Part shown: positions 39,731-50,173 of the stretch, one piece after another
Layout: each line of letters opens with the position of its first letter
Position numbering within the stretch: position 1 is the first letter of the stretch
Source: Thiohalocapsa halophila
GTDB lineage: Bacteria > Pseudomonadota > Gammaproteobacteria > Chromatiales > Chromatiaceae
Assembly: GCF_016583825.1 (NCBI RefSeq)
Contig: NZ_NRRV01000001.1
Coordinates: 62,001-126,000 of the forward strand
Length of the DNA: 64,000 nt
Direction: 5' to 3'
Program-made: the position numbers and the translations under genes
The notes under the pieces: model-generated
Seen by the model: only the letters and a program-made list of their open reading frames with translations
Told to the model about the DNA's origin: nothing
The model's database searches: none

Positions 39731-41128
39731 TCAACGAGCGCCCTTGCCCAGCAGCACGACTTCCACGGTCTGCAGCAAGATCACCAGATCCAGGAAGATA
39801 CCGGCGTGCTTGACGTAGTACAGGTCGTACTCGAGCTTGCGCTTGGCGTCCTCCTCGTCGGAGCCGTAGGGGTAGAGGAGCTGCGCCCAGCCGGTCAGGC
39901 CCGGCTTCACGCGATGGCGCTCAGCATAATACGGAATGCCGCTGGAGAGGCGCTCGACGAATTCCGGACGCTCTGGGCGCGGCCCCACCAAGCTCATCTG
40001 GCCCTTGAGCACATTGAACAGTTGCGGCACTTCGTCCAGGCGCGTGCGCCGCATGAAGGCGCCGAGCGGGGTGATACGGCTGTCGTTCTTCGCCGCCCAG
40101 CGTGCCCGCCCGTCGGCTTCGGCGTCCACCCGCATGCTACGAAACTTGTGCACGCGAAACGGCAGGCCGCCCTGGCCGATGCGGATCTGGTGGTAGAAGA
40201 CCGGATCGCGGCCGCGGGACTCCACCAAGGATGCCAGCGCCACCAGCAGCATCACCGGCGCGGCGACCAGCACCATCAAGGAGCCCAGGGTCAGGTCCAG
40301 CAACCGCTTACCATAAAGACCGGTGACGCCGATCCTGAAGCCGTCACGCGAAAAGAAGATCCAGCTCGGGTGCAGCAGATCGATCTTGACCGCCGCCACC
40401 TCCTTCTCGAAGAAAGTCAGCAGATCGAGCACCGCGAAGCCGCTCAGCTTACAGTCCAGCAGCTCGCCCACCGGCAGCTTGCGTCGGCGATCGTCGGCGG
40501 CGACGACGATCTCGTCGACGTTGTGGGCAATCGCGAGCTCCAACAGAGAGCCTTTCTGTGTCAGGAGCTTATCGTCTGCCAACAGACGCTGGCTGCGCGG
40601 CAGCGGCACATAGCCGACCACACAGAAGCCGAGCGTGCGGTCGCGCTCGGCGAGCTCGGCGATACGCTCGGCGTTGACCCCGGCACCCAACACCAAGACG
40701 CGTCGCTTCTGGGATTCGGCGCCGGCGATCTGATCGAAGGCAATACGCAGCGCCACCGTACCCACGAACGAGAACAGCAGCGACAGCGCGAGGACGCCGC
40801 GACCCATGACGATCGCGGGAAACAGGTAGAACAGCAGCGCCAGTACGGCCGTGCCAATGGCGAAGGCGATGGCCAGTCGCACCACGAAGCCGGCATCGCC
40901 GTCCTGGGCACGGCGCTGGTAGAGGCCCATGGAGGCCAGCGACAGGGACATCACCAGCGCGAATATGAGGCCCGTCACCCAGGTGTCCGCCGGCGCGATG
41001 TCGTGTGGCAGCTCCCACCCAAAGCGCGCACCGACGCCTAACTGCAGCGCAGCGACGAAGAGCGCGAGCTCCAGCAGGCCGAGGACGAGATTGAGCCCAG
41101 AGACGTGATGGCCGAACAGCCGAATCAT
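39731..41128 (-). CDS. XrtA/PEP-CTERM-associated sugar transferase (EpsB/WbaP type)
   Basis: The 465-residue protein has four N-terminal membrane helices, a Rossmann-like CoA-binding domain (KRRVLVLGAGVNAERIAEL, about 140) and a C-terminal bacterial sugar transferase domain (GLYGKRLLDLTLG, FRVHKFRSM, RRTRLDEVPQLFNVLKG, VGPRPERPEF, VKPGLTGWAQ). It should transfer a sugar phosphate to undecaprenyl phosphate and start exopolysaccharide synthesis. Its layout corresponds to the TIGR03013-type enzyme of exosortase A loci, and it is directly upstream of prsK in the same direction. Confidence 0.92.
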   Translation of the reverse strand: MIRLFGHHVSGLNLVLGLLELALFVAALQLGVGARFGWELPHDIAPADTWVTGLIFALVMSLSLASMGLYQRRAQDGDAGFVVRLAIAFAIGTAVLALLFYLFPAIVMGRGVLALSLLFSFVGTVALRIAFDQIAGAESQKRRVLVLGAGVNAERIAELAERDRTLGFCVVGYVPLPRSQRLLADDKLLTQKGSLLELAIAHNVDEIVVAADDRRRKLPVGELLDCKLSGFAVLDLLTFFEKEVAAVKIDLLHPSWIFFSRDGFRIGVTGLYGKRLLDLTLGSLMVLVAAPVMLLVALASLVESRGRDPVFYHQIRIGQGGLPFRVHKFRSMRVDAEADGRARWAAKNDSRITPLGAFMRRTRLDEVPQLFNVLKGQMSLVGPRPERPEFVERLSSGIPYYAERHRVKPGLTGWAQLLYPYGSDEEDAKRKLEYDLYYVKHAGIFLDLVILLQTVEVVLLGKGAR

Positions 41129-41319
41129 TCCGATGTCGCAGCTACAGCAGCCTTATCCGTGCAATTGGCCCGCGGTGCTTGACGCGGCGGCGAGGCCGCA
41201 GGCGGGGCCGGGCTGACCTTTCAGCGCCGGTGCGCATGGTAGCATAGCGCCGCTCGGCCCAGGCCGGGCCGGCACGGCGTTGCCATTGCCGCACAGCCCA
41301 ACGCCCTGGCCACGCCGCC

Positions 41320-41397
41320 GCCCATAGACCCCGCCCATAGACCCCGCTCAGAAACCCCGCTCAGAAACCCCGCTCAGAGACCCCGCCGAGAGCCCCC
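41320..41397 (+). repeat. Six-copy 13-bp tandem repeat upstream of the UDP-sugar dehydrogenase
   Basis: Six contiguous 13-base units: GCCCATAGACCCC (41320 and 41333), GCTCAGAAACCCC (41346 and 41359), GCTCAGAGACCCC (41372) and GCCGAGAGCCCCC (41385). The spacer between the divergent sugar transferase and dehydrogenase genes (383 bp) is otherwise featureless. Two more units of the same family precede the epimerase gene at 42854. Confidence 0.85.
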
Positions 41398-41511
41398 ATG
41401 GTATCCTTGAGCTAGATACAGGTGCTGCACGGGCCGCGCGCCGCGTCGCACCGCGCAGCATCCCTCGTGTGACCAGAGCGCCATCGCCCGTTCCAGCCGG
41501 AGCCCAGGATC

Positions 41512-42798
<1,287 letters not shown>

Positions 42799-42853
42799 CG
42801 CATCGGATCACCGGCGATGATCATGCAGGCATCGGCGCGTCGGCCTGCACCCC

Positions 42854-42879
42854 GCCCCATAACCCCGCTCAGGTCCCCC
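42854..42879 (+). repeat. Two 13-bp repeat units directly before the epimerase start
   Basis: GCCCCATAACCCC (42854-42866) and GCTCAGGTCCCCC (42867-42879) belong to the same family as the six-unit array at 41320. The second unit ends two bases before the ATG at 42882, where a ribosome-binding site would be expected, and no Shine-Dalgarno sequence is present. Confidence 0.7.
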
Positions 42880-42881
42880 TC

Positions 42882-43889
42882 ATGAAAGTGCTCGTCACCG
42901 GCAGCGCCGGGTTCATCGGCTCCGCTCTGTCCCTGCGGCTGCTCGAGCGCGGTGACACCGTCATCGGCGTCGACAACCTGAACGACTACTACGACGTGAG
43001 CCTCAAGCAGGCGCGCCTTGAGCGGGTGCAAGCCCAGGCCGGGTTCACGGACCTGCGCCTGAGCCTGGAAGACCGCGCGGGCATCGCGGCGGCCTTTGCC
43101 GAGCATCGCCCCGAGCGCGTCGTGAACCTGGCCGCGCAGGCCGGCGTGCGCTACTCCATCGAAAACCCGCTCGCCTACGTCGATACCAACCTGGTGGGCT
43201 TCGCGCACATCCTGGAGGGCTGCCGCCACAACGGCGTCGAGCACCTGGTGTACGCCTCCAGCAGCTCCGTCTACGGCGCCAACACCAGCATGCCCTTTTC
43301 GGTGCACGACAACGTGGACCATCCGCTCAGCCTGTATGCGGCGAGCAAGAAGGCCAACGAGCTCATGGCCCACACCTACAGCCACCTCTACCGGCTGCCG
43401 AGCACGGGTCTGCGCTTCTTCACCGTCTATGGTCCCTGGGGACGCCCAGACATGGCGCTATTCAAGTTCACCCGCGCCATCCTCGCAGGCGAGCCCATTC
43501 CCGTCTTCAACTACGGCCAGCACCGCCGCGACTTCACCTACATCGACGACATCGTCGAGGGCGTGATCCGGGTGCTGGACCGCATCCCCGAGCCCGACCC
43601 GGCATGGTCCGGCGACCGCCCGGACTCCGCCACCAGCAGCGCGCCCTATAGGCTCTACAACATCGGCAACAACCAGCCGGTGGAGCTGATGCACTACATC
43701 GAGGTGCTGGAGCGCTGCCTCGGCCGCGAGGCGCAGAAGGAGCTGCTGCCGCTACAGCCGGGCGACGTGCCCGACACCTATGCCGACGTGACAGACCTGG
43801 TGGAGCAGCTCGGCTACAAACCGGCGACCAGCATCGAGGACGGCGTCGCCCGCTTCGTGGACTGGTATCGGAGCTACTACCGCGTTTGA
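42882..43889 (+). CDS. NAD-dependent sugar epimerase (UDP-glucuronate 4-epimerase type)
   Basis: The 335-residue short-chain dehydrogenase has the [10 protein letters not shown] nucleotide loop (residues 7-16), [12 protein letters not shown], the SSSSVYG serine box and the catalytic YAASK motif. The DNLNDYYD and [15 protein letters not shown] blocks are typical of CapI/Gla-type UDP-glucuronate epimerases. Acting after the dehydrogenase it would interconvert gluco and galacto uronic acids; the exact substrate is inference. Confidence 0.9.
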   Translation: MKVLVTGSAGFIGSALSLRLLERGDTVIGVDNLNDYYDVSLKQARLERVQAQAGFTDLRLSLEDRAGIAAAFAEHRPERVVNLAAQAGVRYSIENPLAYVDTNLVGFAHILEGCRHNGVEHLVYASSSSVYGANTSMPFSVHDNVDHPLSLYAASKKANELMAHTYSHLYRLPSTGLRFFTVYGPWGRPDMALFKFTRAILAGEPIPVFNYGQHRRDFTYIDDIVEGVIRVLDRIPEPDPAWSGDRPDSATSSAPYRLYNIGNNQPVELMHYIEVLERCLGREAQKELLPLQPGDVPDTYADVTDLVEQLGYKPATSIEDGVARFVDWYRSYYRV

Positions 43890-43939
43890 GCCACGGCGGC
43901 CGAGCCGCGGGCTGCCTGCCGACGCGCAGGCGCGGCCAT

Positions 43940-44908
43940 CTACCAGGGTGGTGCCTCGCCGCCGGCAACCTCGGCATCCGCGGCGGGCGCCTTCGCTGCG
44001 GGGCTCGCCTCCGCCTCGTCCGCCAGCGCTGCCTCCAAGGCCCCGAGCAGCCCGCGCAGCTGCTCGCTCATCAGCGTCATCTCCGCCTCGAAGCGCAGCG
44101 CCGGGTCCTCATCCTCGGCACCATCCATGGCCTGCTCCAGCAGCTCGTCGGCGAAGCGCAGACGCTTGAGAGAGAAGTCGTCCCCGAGCACCAGCTCGAG
44201 GCCGTCCTGCCAGTTGAGACCCAGGGCCGCGACGCGCATGCCGGCGTCGATATGGGCGCGCACCTCCGCTGAGCCCAGATCCACACCCCGGCAGCGCACG
44301 ACGCTGCCCTTCTCCGCCGGGTCGCGCAGCTCGCACTGATCCTCCAGCGCCAGACCCGCGGGCGGCGCACCGGAGAGCACCCAGGCGGTGAAGCGCTCGG
44401 CCGCCGACGGCGCCGCGAGCGGCGTCGCCGGCAGCGAGCCCAGGCTCTCGCGCAACAGCGACAGCACCTCCTCGGCGAGCTTCTCCGAGGCGGCATCCAC
44501 CAGCACCCGGCCCGCCTGCGGATCGATGAGCGCCGGGATCAGCCGCGAGCGGGTGAAGGCCTGCGGCAGCATCTCGGCCAATAGGGCATCGCGCAGCTGG
44601 CTGCGCTCGCGGCGGGGGACGTCGCGGCCTTCCGCCTGCTCCAGCTCCGCGACCCGCTCCGCGACGGCCTCGGTCACCACGGAGGCCGGCAGCAGGCGCT
44701 CCTGGCGGCGCGCGGCCACCAGCAGGCAGCCGTTGACGGCGTGGGTGAGCATCTCCGCCTGGGGGCCCAGCGGCGGGCTCCAGCCCATGGTCATGGCCTC
44801 CAGCGGGCCGCAGCCGCGGAAGCCCTTCTCGGCCAGGCGCTCGTGCAGGCCAAGCTCGTCCAGCTCGAAAGGGGTGTTGAGCCGATAGACCCGAGCGTTC
44901 TTGAACAT
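43940..44908 (-). CDS. rdgC: Recombination-associated protein RdgC
   Basis: RdgC is a ring-shaped DNA-binding protein that limits RecA. The 322-residue protein starts MFKNARVYRLN and contains LRDALLAEMLPQAF, DPQAGRVLVDAASEK and ALGLNWQDGLELVLGDDFSLKRLRF, all conserved. The last 35 residues are a variable Ala/Glu-rich tail. It reads toward the epimerase gene, with a 50-bp tail-to-tail gap. Confidence 0.94.
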   Translation of the reverse strand: MFKNARVYRLNTPFELDELGLHERLAEKGFRGCGPLEAMTMGWSPPLGPQAEMLTHAVNGCLLVAARRQERLLPASVVTEAVAERVAELEQAEGRDVPRRERSQLRDALLAEMLPQAFTRSRLIPALIDPQAGRVLVDAASEKLAEEVLSLLRESLGSLPATPLAAPSAAERFTAWVLSGAPPAGLALEDQCELRDPAEKGSVVRCRGVDLGSAEVRAHIDAGMRVAALGLNWQDGLELVLGDDFSLKRLRFADELLEQAMDGAEDEDPALRFEAEMTLMSEQLRGLLGALEAALADEAEASPAAKAPAADAEVAGGEAPPW

Positions 44909-44981
44909 CCGCTGCTCCCGCGAAAAAGCCGCGGATTATCCGGCTAAGGACACATTCGGGCAAATAAATCTCGAGGCGGCC

Positions 44982-45066
44982 GCAGGTCGGCGCTGGGCGA
45001 GACGCGAAGCCCGACGACGTACGACGGCACGAGCGTCGGGCCTCCTGGCGTCGGCGCCGACCTACA
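44982..45066. repeat. Palindromic intergenic repeat (third copy of the GGTCGGCGC family)
   Basis: The left arm CAGGTCGGCGCTGGGCGA and the right arm GGCGTCGGCGCCGACCTACA fold back on each other, with an inner GCCCGACG / CGTCGGGC pair. It is clearly related to the units at 11245 and 11341. It fills most of the spacer between rdgC and amrS. Confidence 0.75.
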
Positions 45067-45139
45067 GCGCACCGGCTCGAATGCCGACGCGGTTAGGATG
45101 CACAAGGCGCCAGCGTGCGCGTCGCGGGCGCTGAGCCGA

Positions 45140-46234
45140 TCAAGCCACCTCGGCCAGCGCGGACGGCGCGAGCGGCAGCCGCCGCGCGCCCCAATGCCCG
45201 GGCTCGGCCTCGAAGACGCCGGCGCAGGGGGCGCCACAGTGGCCGCAGCGGCCGTCGGCGGTGAGCCCCCAACGCCCGAGCCGATACCAGTCGCGCTCGA
45301 TGAGCAGCTCGCCGCAGGCATGGCAGTAGGTGCTGCCGCCGGCGCCGTCATGCAGGTTACCGGTGTAGGCATAGCGCACGCCCTGATCCATGGCCACCCG
45401 CCGCGCCCGGATCAGGGTGGCGGGCGGCGTGGGCGGCAGGTCGCGCATCCGGTAGTCCGGATGGAAGGCGCTGAAGTGCATGGGCACGTCCGGCCCGAGG
45501 TGCTCCACCACCCAGGCGGCCATGCGGGCGATTTCGGCATCGCTGTCGTTGTGGCCGGGGATGATCAGCGTGGTGAGCTCCAGCCAGACATCGGTCTCGT
45601 GGTGCACATACTCGATGGTCTCCAGCACCGGCGCGAGGCTCGCACTGCAGAGCTTTTTGTAAAAGTCGTCGGTGAAGGCCTTCAGATCGATGTTGGCGGC
45701 GTCCATGCAGGCGAAGAACTCCTCCCGCGCCCCGGGCGAGACATAGCCGGCGGTAACCGCCACGTTGCGGATGCCGAGCGCCCGGCAGGCTTCGGCCGTG
45801 TCACAGGCGTACTCCAGAAAAATGACGGGGTCGTTGTAGGTGTAGGCGACGCTGCGGCAGCCGTGACTGGCGGCGGCATGGGCGATGCCTTTGGGCGAGG
45901 CGTCCGCCGCCAGGCTGTCCATCTCCCGGGACTTGGACATATCCCAGTTCTGGCAGAAGCGGCACGTGAGGTTGCAGCCGGCAGTGCCGAAGGACAGCAC
46001 CGGGGTGCCGGGCAGAAAGTGATTCAGTGGCTTCTTCTCGACGGGATCGATGCAGAAGCCGCTGGAGCGCCCGTAGCTATGGAGCACGACGGCGCCGTCC
46101 TCGCAGCCGCGCACGAAGCAGAGCCCGCGCTGACCTTCTTTCAGGGCGCAGGCGCGGGGGCAGACGTCGCACTGGACTCGGCCGTCGTCGAGCCGGTGCC
46201 AGAGCTCGGTGGGATGGGCAGCATTGGCATGCAT
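45140..46234 (-). CDS. amrS: AmmeMemoRadiSam system radical SAM enzyme AmrS
   Basis: The protein (364 residues from the ATG at 46234, chosen over 46273 because the family begins near HPTELWHRLDDGRVQC) has an N-terminal CDVCPRAC cysteine set, the radical-SAM cluster C87-x3-C91-x2-C94 (CNLTCRFC), and a C-terminal pair of CxxC motifs (YCHAC, RCGHC) likely binding zinc. It is the radical SAM member of a three-gene system of unknown chemistry, divergent from the other two members. Confidence 0.93.
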   Translation of the reverse strand: MHANAAHPTELWHRLDDGRVQCDVCPRACALKEGQRGLCFVRGCEDGAVVLHSYGRSSGFCIDPVEKKPLNHFLPGTPVLSFGTAGCNLTCRFCQNWDMSKSREMDSLAADASPKGIAHAAASHGCRSVAYTYNDPVIFLEYACDTAEACRALGIRNVAVTAGYVSPGAREEFFACMDAANIDLKAFTDDFYKKLCSASLAPVLETIEYVHHETDVWLELTTLIIPGHNDSDAEIARMAAWVVEHLGPDVPMHFSAFHPDYRMRDLPPTPPATLIRARRVAMDQGVRYAYTGNLHDGAGGSTYCHACGELLIERDWYRLGRWGLTADGRCGHCGAPCAGVFEAEPGHWGARRLPLAPSALAEVA

Positions 46235-46426
46235 GGGAGGCCCTCCGAAGATGCCGCGTGCCAGGCACTGCAAGCGCCGCCGGGCACGCTAGAATTCTGG
46301 ATAGGAAGCACGCTTGGCGCTTTCACCTGTCTGTCTTGCGGTATTAAAGCGCCTGTGCTCAGACTTATCCCCAGACTTCTCCTAAGTATGGCCCCAAACA
46401 ACCCCTTTCGCAGCGGACATCCAGCC

Positions 46427-47239
46427 ATGTCGAGAACGCGCCGCCCCGCAGTCGCAAGCCTCTTCTACCCGGGCGATGCCAGCAGCCTCCGCGGCATGGT
46501 GACGGACCTGCTCGCCGCCGCTGAGCCCGGCGATGCGCCGGCGAGCACCGAAACGACGCCCACAGGCCAGCCCAAGGCCCTCATCGCCCCGCACGCGGGC
46601 TATGCGTATTCGGGCGCCGTGGCCGCCAGTGCCTATGCCCAGCTCCGGCAGCCGGAGACCATCCGCCGCGTGCTGCTCCTGGGTCCTGCGCATCGGCTGC
46701 CCTTCCGCGGGCTCGCGGTGCCGGAGGCGGCGGCGCTCGCGACGCCGCTGGGCAGCGTGCCGGTGGACCGCGCCGCCCTGGCCAGCGCCGCCGACCTGCC
46801 CCAGGTGCACGAGCTGGACATGGCCTTCGACGGCGAGCACTGCCTGGAGGTACAGCTGCCGTTTCTGCAGGCGCGGCTCTCCGACTTTGGCATCGTGCCG
46901 CTACTGGTGGGCGATGCCAGCGCCGAGGAGGTGGCCGAGGTGCTGGAGCGCCTTTGGGGCGGCCCGGAGACCCTCATCGTCATCAGCTCGGACCTCAGCC
47001 ACTATCTGGACTACGACAGCGCCCGAGCCATTGACGCCCGCACCTCAGAGGCCATCTGTGCACTGCGCCCGGACGCCATCTCCACACGCCAGGCCTGTGG
47101 TCGGCATCCCGTTGCCGGCTTGTTGACGGCCGCACGGCATCACCACTTGCACGCCCGAGCGCTGGACCTGCGAAACTCCGGCGACACCGCCGGCCCCAGG
47201 GATCGAGTGGTAGGCTATGGGGCCTATGCCTTCAACTGA
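46427..47239 (+). CDS. amrB: AmmeMemoRadiSam system protein B (Memo family)
   Basis: The 270-residue protein is a Memo-like, dioxygenase-fold protein: VASLFYPGDASSL, LIAPHAGYAYSGAVAA, LLGPAHRLPF, GEHCLEVQLPFLQ and VISSDLSHY, with the conserved metal-site histidines. I chose the ATG at 46427; an ATG at 46388 would add 13 residues, and neither has a clear ribosome site. It overlaps amrA. Confidence 0.92.
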   Translation: MSRTRRPAVASLFYPGDASSLRGMVTDLLAAAEPGDAPASTETTPTGQPKALIAPHAGYAYSGAVAASAYAQLRQPETIRRVLLLGPAHRLPFRGLAVPEAAALATPLGSVPVDRAALASAADLPQVHELDMAFDGEHCLEVQLPFLQARLSDFGIVPLLVGDASAEEVAEVLERLWGGPETLIVISSDLSHYLDYDSARAIDARTSEAICALRPDAISTRQACGRHPVAGLLTAARHHHLHARALDLRNSGDTAGPRDRVVGYGAYAFN

Positions 47240-47915
47240 CGATGGCAGAGCGCGCACGGCGCAGCCGACGGCGGCGGGCGCCGAGCCGACCCCCGGCACC
47301 AAGGCATGTGCAGCCGACTCCGCCAAGGCCTCGCTGGGTGCCTCGCTGGGTGCCTCGCTGCTGGACGCCAGCCAGCGCCGCCGGCTGCTGGACATCGCGC
47401 AAGCGTCCATCCGCCATGGCCTGGAGACCGGCCGCCCCGGCACCCTGGAGATCACAGCCGAAACAGCGGCCCTGCAAGCGCCGCGCGCGGCCTTCGTAAC
47501 ACTGGAGCTGAAGCGGCGCCTGCGCGGCTGTATCGGCCATCTGGAGGCGACGCAGCCCCTGGCGCTGGACGTGTCGGACAACGCCTTCGCGGCGGCCTTT
47601 CGGGATCCGCGCTTCCCGCCGCTGGCGCTCTCCGAGCTCGCGGCGCTCAGCATCAAGGTCTCGGTGCTGACGCCGGCGGTGGAGCTGGCGTTCAGCGACG
47701 AGGCCGGGCTGCTGGCGCAGTTGGTCCCGGGCAGCGACGGGCTGATCCTGGCGGACGCGGGCCGCCGCGGCACCTTCCTGCCGGCGGTGTGGGAGCAATT
47801 GCCAGCGCCTGAGGACTTCCTGCGCCGGCTCAAGGAAAAGGCCGGCCTGCGGCCGGATCATTGGAGCGGCGAGCTACGGGTCTGGCGCTACCGCACCGAA
47901 TCCTTCGGCGACTGA
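47226..47915 (+). CDS. amrA: AmmeMemoRadiSam system protein A (AMMECR1 family)
   Basis: The 229-residue protein has an AMMECR1 domain (about 60-225) with FVTLELKRRLRGCIGHLEA, the RGCIG motif being the family hallmark, and AAFRDPRFPPL. An Ala/Ser-rich leader includes a short direct repeat encoding LGAS twice (near 47335). Its start lies inside the end of amrB (14-bp overlap), so A and B are coupled. Confidence 0.92.
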   Translation: MPSTDDGRARTAQPTAAGAEPTPGTKACAADSAKASLGASLGASLLDASQRRRLLDIAQASIRHGLETGRPGTLEITAETAALQAPRAAFVTLELKRRLRGCIGHLEATQPLALDVSDNAFAAAFRDPRFPPLALSELAALSIKVSVLTPAVELAFSDEAGLLAQLVPGSDGLILADAGRRGTFLPAVWEQLPAPEDFLRRLKEKAGLRPDHWSGELRVWRYRTESFGD

Positions 47916-48052
47916 TCCCAAGCCCGAGCCGAGCGACGGCCCGATTCAGCCCGGCGACGCCCCGCCGCTAGCCGCCACGCCGCGACCGCGCCCCGACAGC
48001 CCGACGCGCGCCAGCACCCACCCTCGCCGCACTGCATCTGCCAGGCCCCGCC

Positions 48053-49339
48053 GTGGACCAAATCCCCATCGCCGAGCTGTTGTCCCTGTTGGTGCTGCTG
48101 GTGCTGTCCGGGTTCTTCTCGGGCTCCGAGACGGCGCTGATGACGCTGAACCGCTATCGGCTGCGCCACCGCGCCGAGAGCGGGCACCGCGGCGCCAAGC
48201 TCGCCCGCGCCCTGCTGGATCGCCCGGACCGGCTCATCGGCTTGATCCTGCTCGGCAACAACTTCGTCAACATCCTGGCGTCGTCGCTGGCGACGGTGAT
48301 TGCGCTCGAGCTCGGCGGCGAGGGGGCCATTGCCATCGCCGCGGGCGTCCTGACCCTGGTGATCCTGATCTTCGCAGAGGTCACGCCCAAGACCCTGGCC
48401 GCGCTGCACCCGGAGGTCATCGCCTATCCGGCGGCCTATGTCTACACGCCGCTGCTCAAGGTCATGCAGCCGGTGGTGTGGTCGGTGAACATCATCACCA
48501 ACAACCTGCTGCGGCTGCTGGGCGTGCACCCGGGCGCCGAGGATGGCTCGGCACTGAGCCGCGAGGAGCTGCGCACCGTGGTCAACGAGGCCGGTGCCAT
48601 GATCCCCGAGGGCTCGCGGGACATGCTGCTCGCCATCCTCGACCTTGAGAACGCCGTGCTGGAGGACATCATGATCCCCCGCAACGAGGTGGAAGGCATC
48701 GACCTCCAGGACCCGACGGACGAGATCGTCGCCGCCATCAAGCGCGCCAACTACACCCGGCTGCCGCTGTTCGACGGCGGCATCGACAACGTCATCGGCA
48801 TCTTCCACACCCGCCACACCATCGGCCTGTTGGACGATGACGGCGACATCCGTGAGCGCCTGCGCGCCATCGCCCGCCCCCCCTATTTCGTGCCCGAAGG
48901 CACCCGACTCTACCAGCAGCTCATCGCCTTCCAGCGTGCCAAGCGCCGCGTGGCGCTGGTGGTGGACGAGTACGGCGATTTCCAGGGGCTGGTGACGTTG
49001 GCGGACCTGCTGGAGGAGATCGTCGGCGAGTTCACCACCGATCCCGCCGACGCCTACCCCGAGATCCACCGCGCCGACGACGGCAGCCTGCTCATCGACT
49101 GCAGCATCAATGTCCGCGAGCTCAACCGCGCCATGCGCTGGGGCCTGCCCAAGCACGGCCCCAAGACCCTGAACGGCCTCATCATCGATTATCTGGAGAC
49201 CATCCCGCAGCCCGGCACCAGCCTGAAGCTCTACGGACACCCGCTGGAGATCATCCAGACGGATGAAAAGGCGGTGAAGACCGTCAAGCACCTCGGGCCC
49301 CTGCCGGCCGTTACGGCGGTGTCGGCGAGCATGCACTGA
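48053..49339 (+). CDS. CNNM/CorC-family transporter (HlyC/CorC type), GTG start
   Basis: The 428-residue protein has a DUF21 transmembrane domain (1-190, with SGFFSGSETALM and the KTLAAL box), two CBS domains (about 205-330; MIPRNEVEGID, VDEYGDFQGLVTLADLLEEIVGE) and a C-terminal CorC_HlyC domain (about 345-420). Family members export or balance Mg2+ and other divalent ions. The only sensible start is the GTG at 48053. Confidence 0.9.
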   Translation: MDQIPIAELLSLLVLLVLSGFFSGSETALMTLNRYRLRHRAESGHRGAKLARALLDRPDRLIGLILLGNNFVNILASSLATVIALELGGEGAIAIAAGVLTLVILIFAEVTPKTLAALHPEVIAYPAAYVYTPLLKVMQPVVWSVNIITNNLLRLLGVHPGAEDGSALSREELRTVVNEAGAMIPEGSRDMLLAILDLENAVLEDIMIPRNEVEGIDLQDPTDEIVAAIKRANYTRLPLFDGGIDNVIGIFHTRHTIGLLDDDGDIRERLRAIARPPYFVPEGTRLYQQLIAFQRAKRRVALVVDEYGDFQGLVTLADLLEEIVGEFTTDPADAYPEIHRADDGSLLIDCSINVRELNRAMRWGLPKHGPKTLNGLIIDYLETIPQPGTSLKLYGHPLEIIQTDEKAVKTVKHLGPLPAVTAVSASMH

Positions 49340-49587
49340 TGCGCTGAGGCGCCCGCGCCAGCAGAGCGCGCCCTCAGTCGCATCGTCGCACGGAATGGCA
49401 CCACCCGGTCCTTACCGCTCTTGCCATTGCGCACCAGGATGCGTCAGCCCTCGCACTGTCGCCTCAGCAAGCCCGACGGGCGTCATTGCGCCGCTCCCGG
49501 GGCGCAGAAATCAGCACACTCCGCGGGAGCAGGCAGGGACCTGCGGCGACGCTGGAGGAACGGGACGATCAGGTCACGGACACGCCG

Positions 49588-50067
49588 TTACTGCGGCGCC
49601 TGTCCGTCATCGTTTTCCTTTCGACCACCCGCCAACCCCAGCCGCAGCAGCACCCGCAGCCGGCGCAGGTCGTCGGCCGGCACGGCATCGGCGGTGAGCA
49701 GCAGGCTCGGCTGCCAGAGCCAGCGCACGCGCAGGTGTAGGATCACGAGCCCGACGCCGACGAAGGTGGATGGCGCGAGCCGGACCTCTCTGGTGCGGTC
49801 GTCGGCGAAGGTCGCCTGCCAGCCGCGCTCGCTCCAGTCCACGGCGACCACGGACCAGGGCGCCCGGCGCAGCACCTGTGCCCAGATGACATAGGCGAGG
49901 CTCAGGAGGATCACCGCGCCGAGCAGCAGGCGCAGCCACGGAGCCGGTGTCGGCAGCGGCACCAGCACGGCAAGCGCCGCGGCGTGGCTCAGGAGGACGA
50001 AGCCCAGCAGTCGACGCGATGGCCGCGGTGCGATCCGAAGCGGCGGCAGGCTGCGTTGGCCGGACAT
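49588..50067 (-). CDS. YgfX-like inner-membrane protein
   Basis: The 159-residue protein has two membrane helices (about 20-37 and 43-62), followed by a soluble part ending LLTADAVPADDLRRLRVLLRLG, the end pattern of YgfX (CptA) proteins. In E. coli ygfX is paired with sdhE; no sdhE is next to it here. Function by analogy (toxin or assembly helper) is uncertain. The upstream 248 bp (49340-49587) downstream of the CNNM gene show nothing of note. Confidence 0.6.
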   Translation of the reverse strand: MSGQRSLPPLRIAPRPSRRLLGFVLLSHAAALAVLVPLPTPAPWLRLLLGAVILLSLAYVIWAQVLRRAPWSVVAVDWSERGWQATFADDRTREVRLAPSTFVGVGLVILHLRVRWLWQPSLLLTADAVPADDLRRLRVLLRLGLAGGRKENDDGQAPQ

Positions 50068-50173
50068 GGGCTTGCGGCGTCCCGGGCGGCGGCGCGCAGC
50101 GATCTATCGAGAGCAGGCAGGTGGCGATGCCGTCCGCCCGGACGCCGGCAGTAGCCGGGCGGACGGGTGCGGG

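Noticed and set aside
45098..46426. Upstream extension of the Memo-family frame by more than 400 residues
   Set aside because: The extension is antisense to amrS and has no domain; the family starts near 46427.
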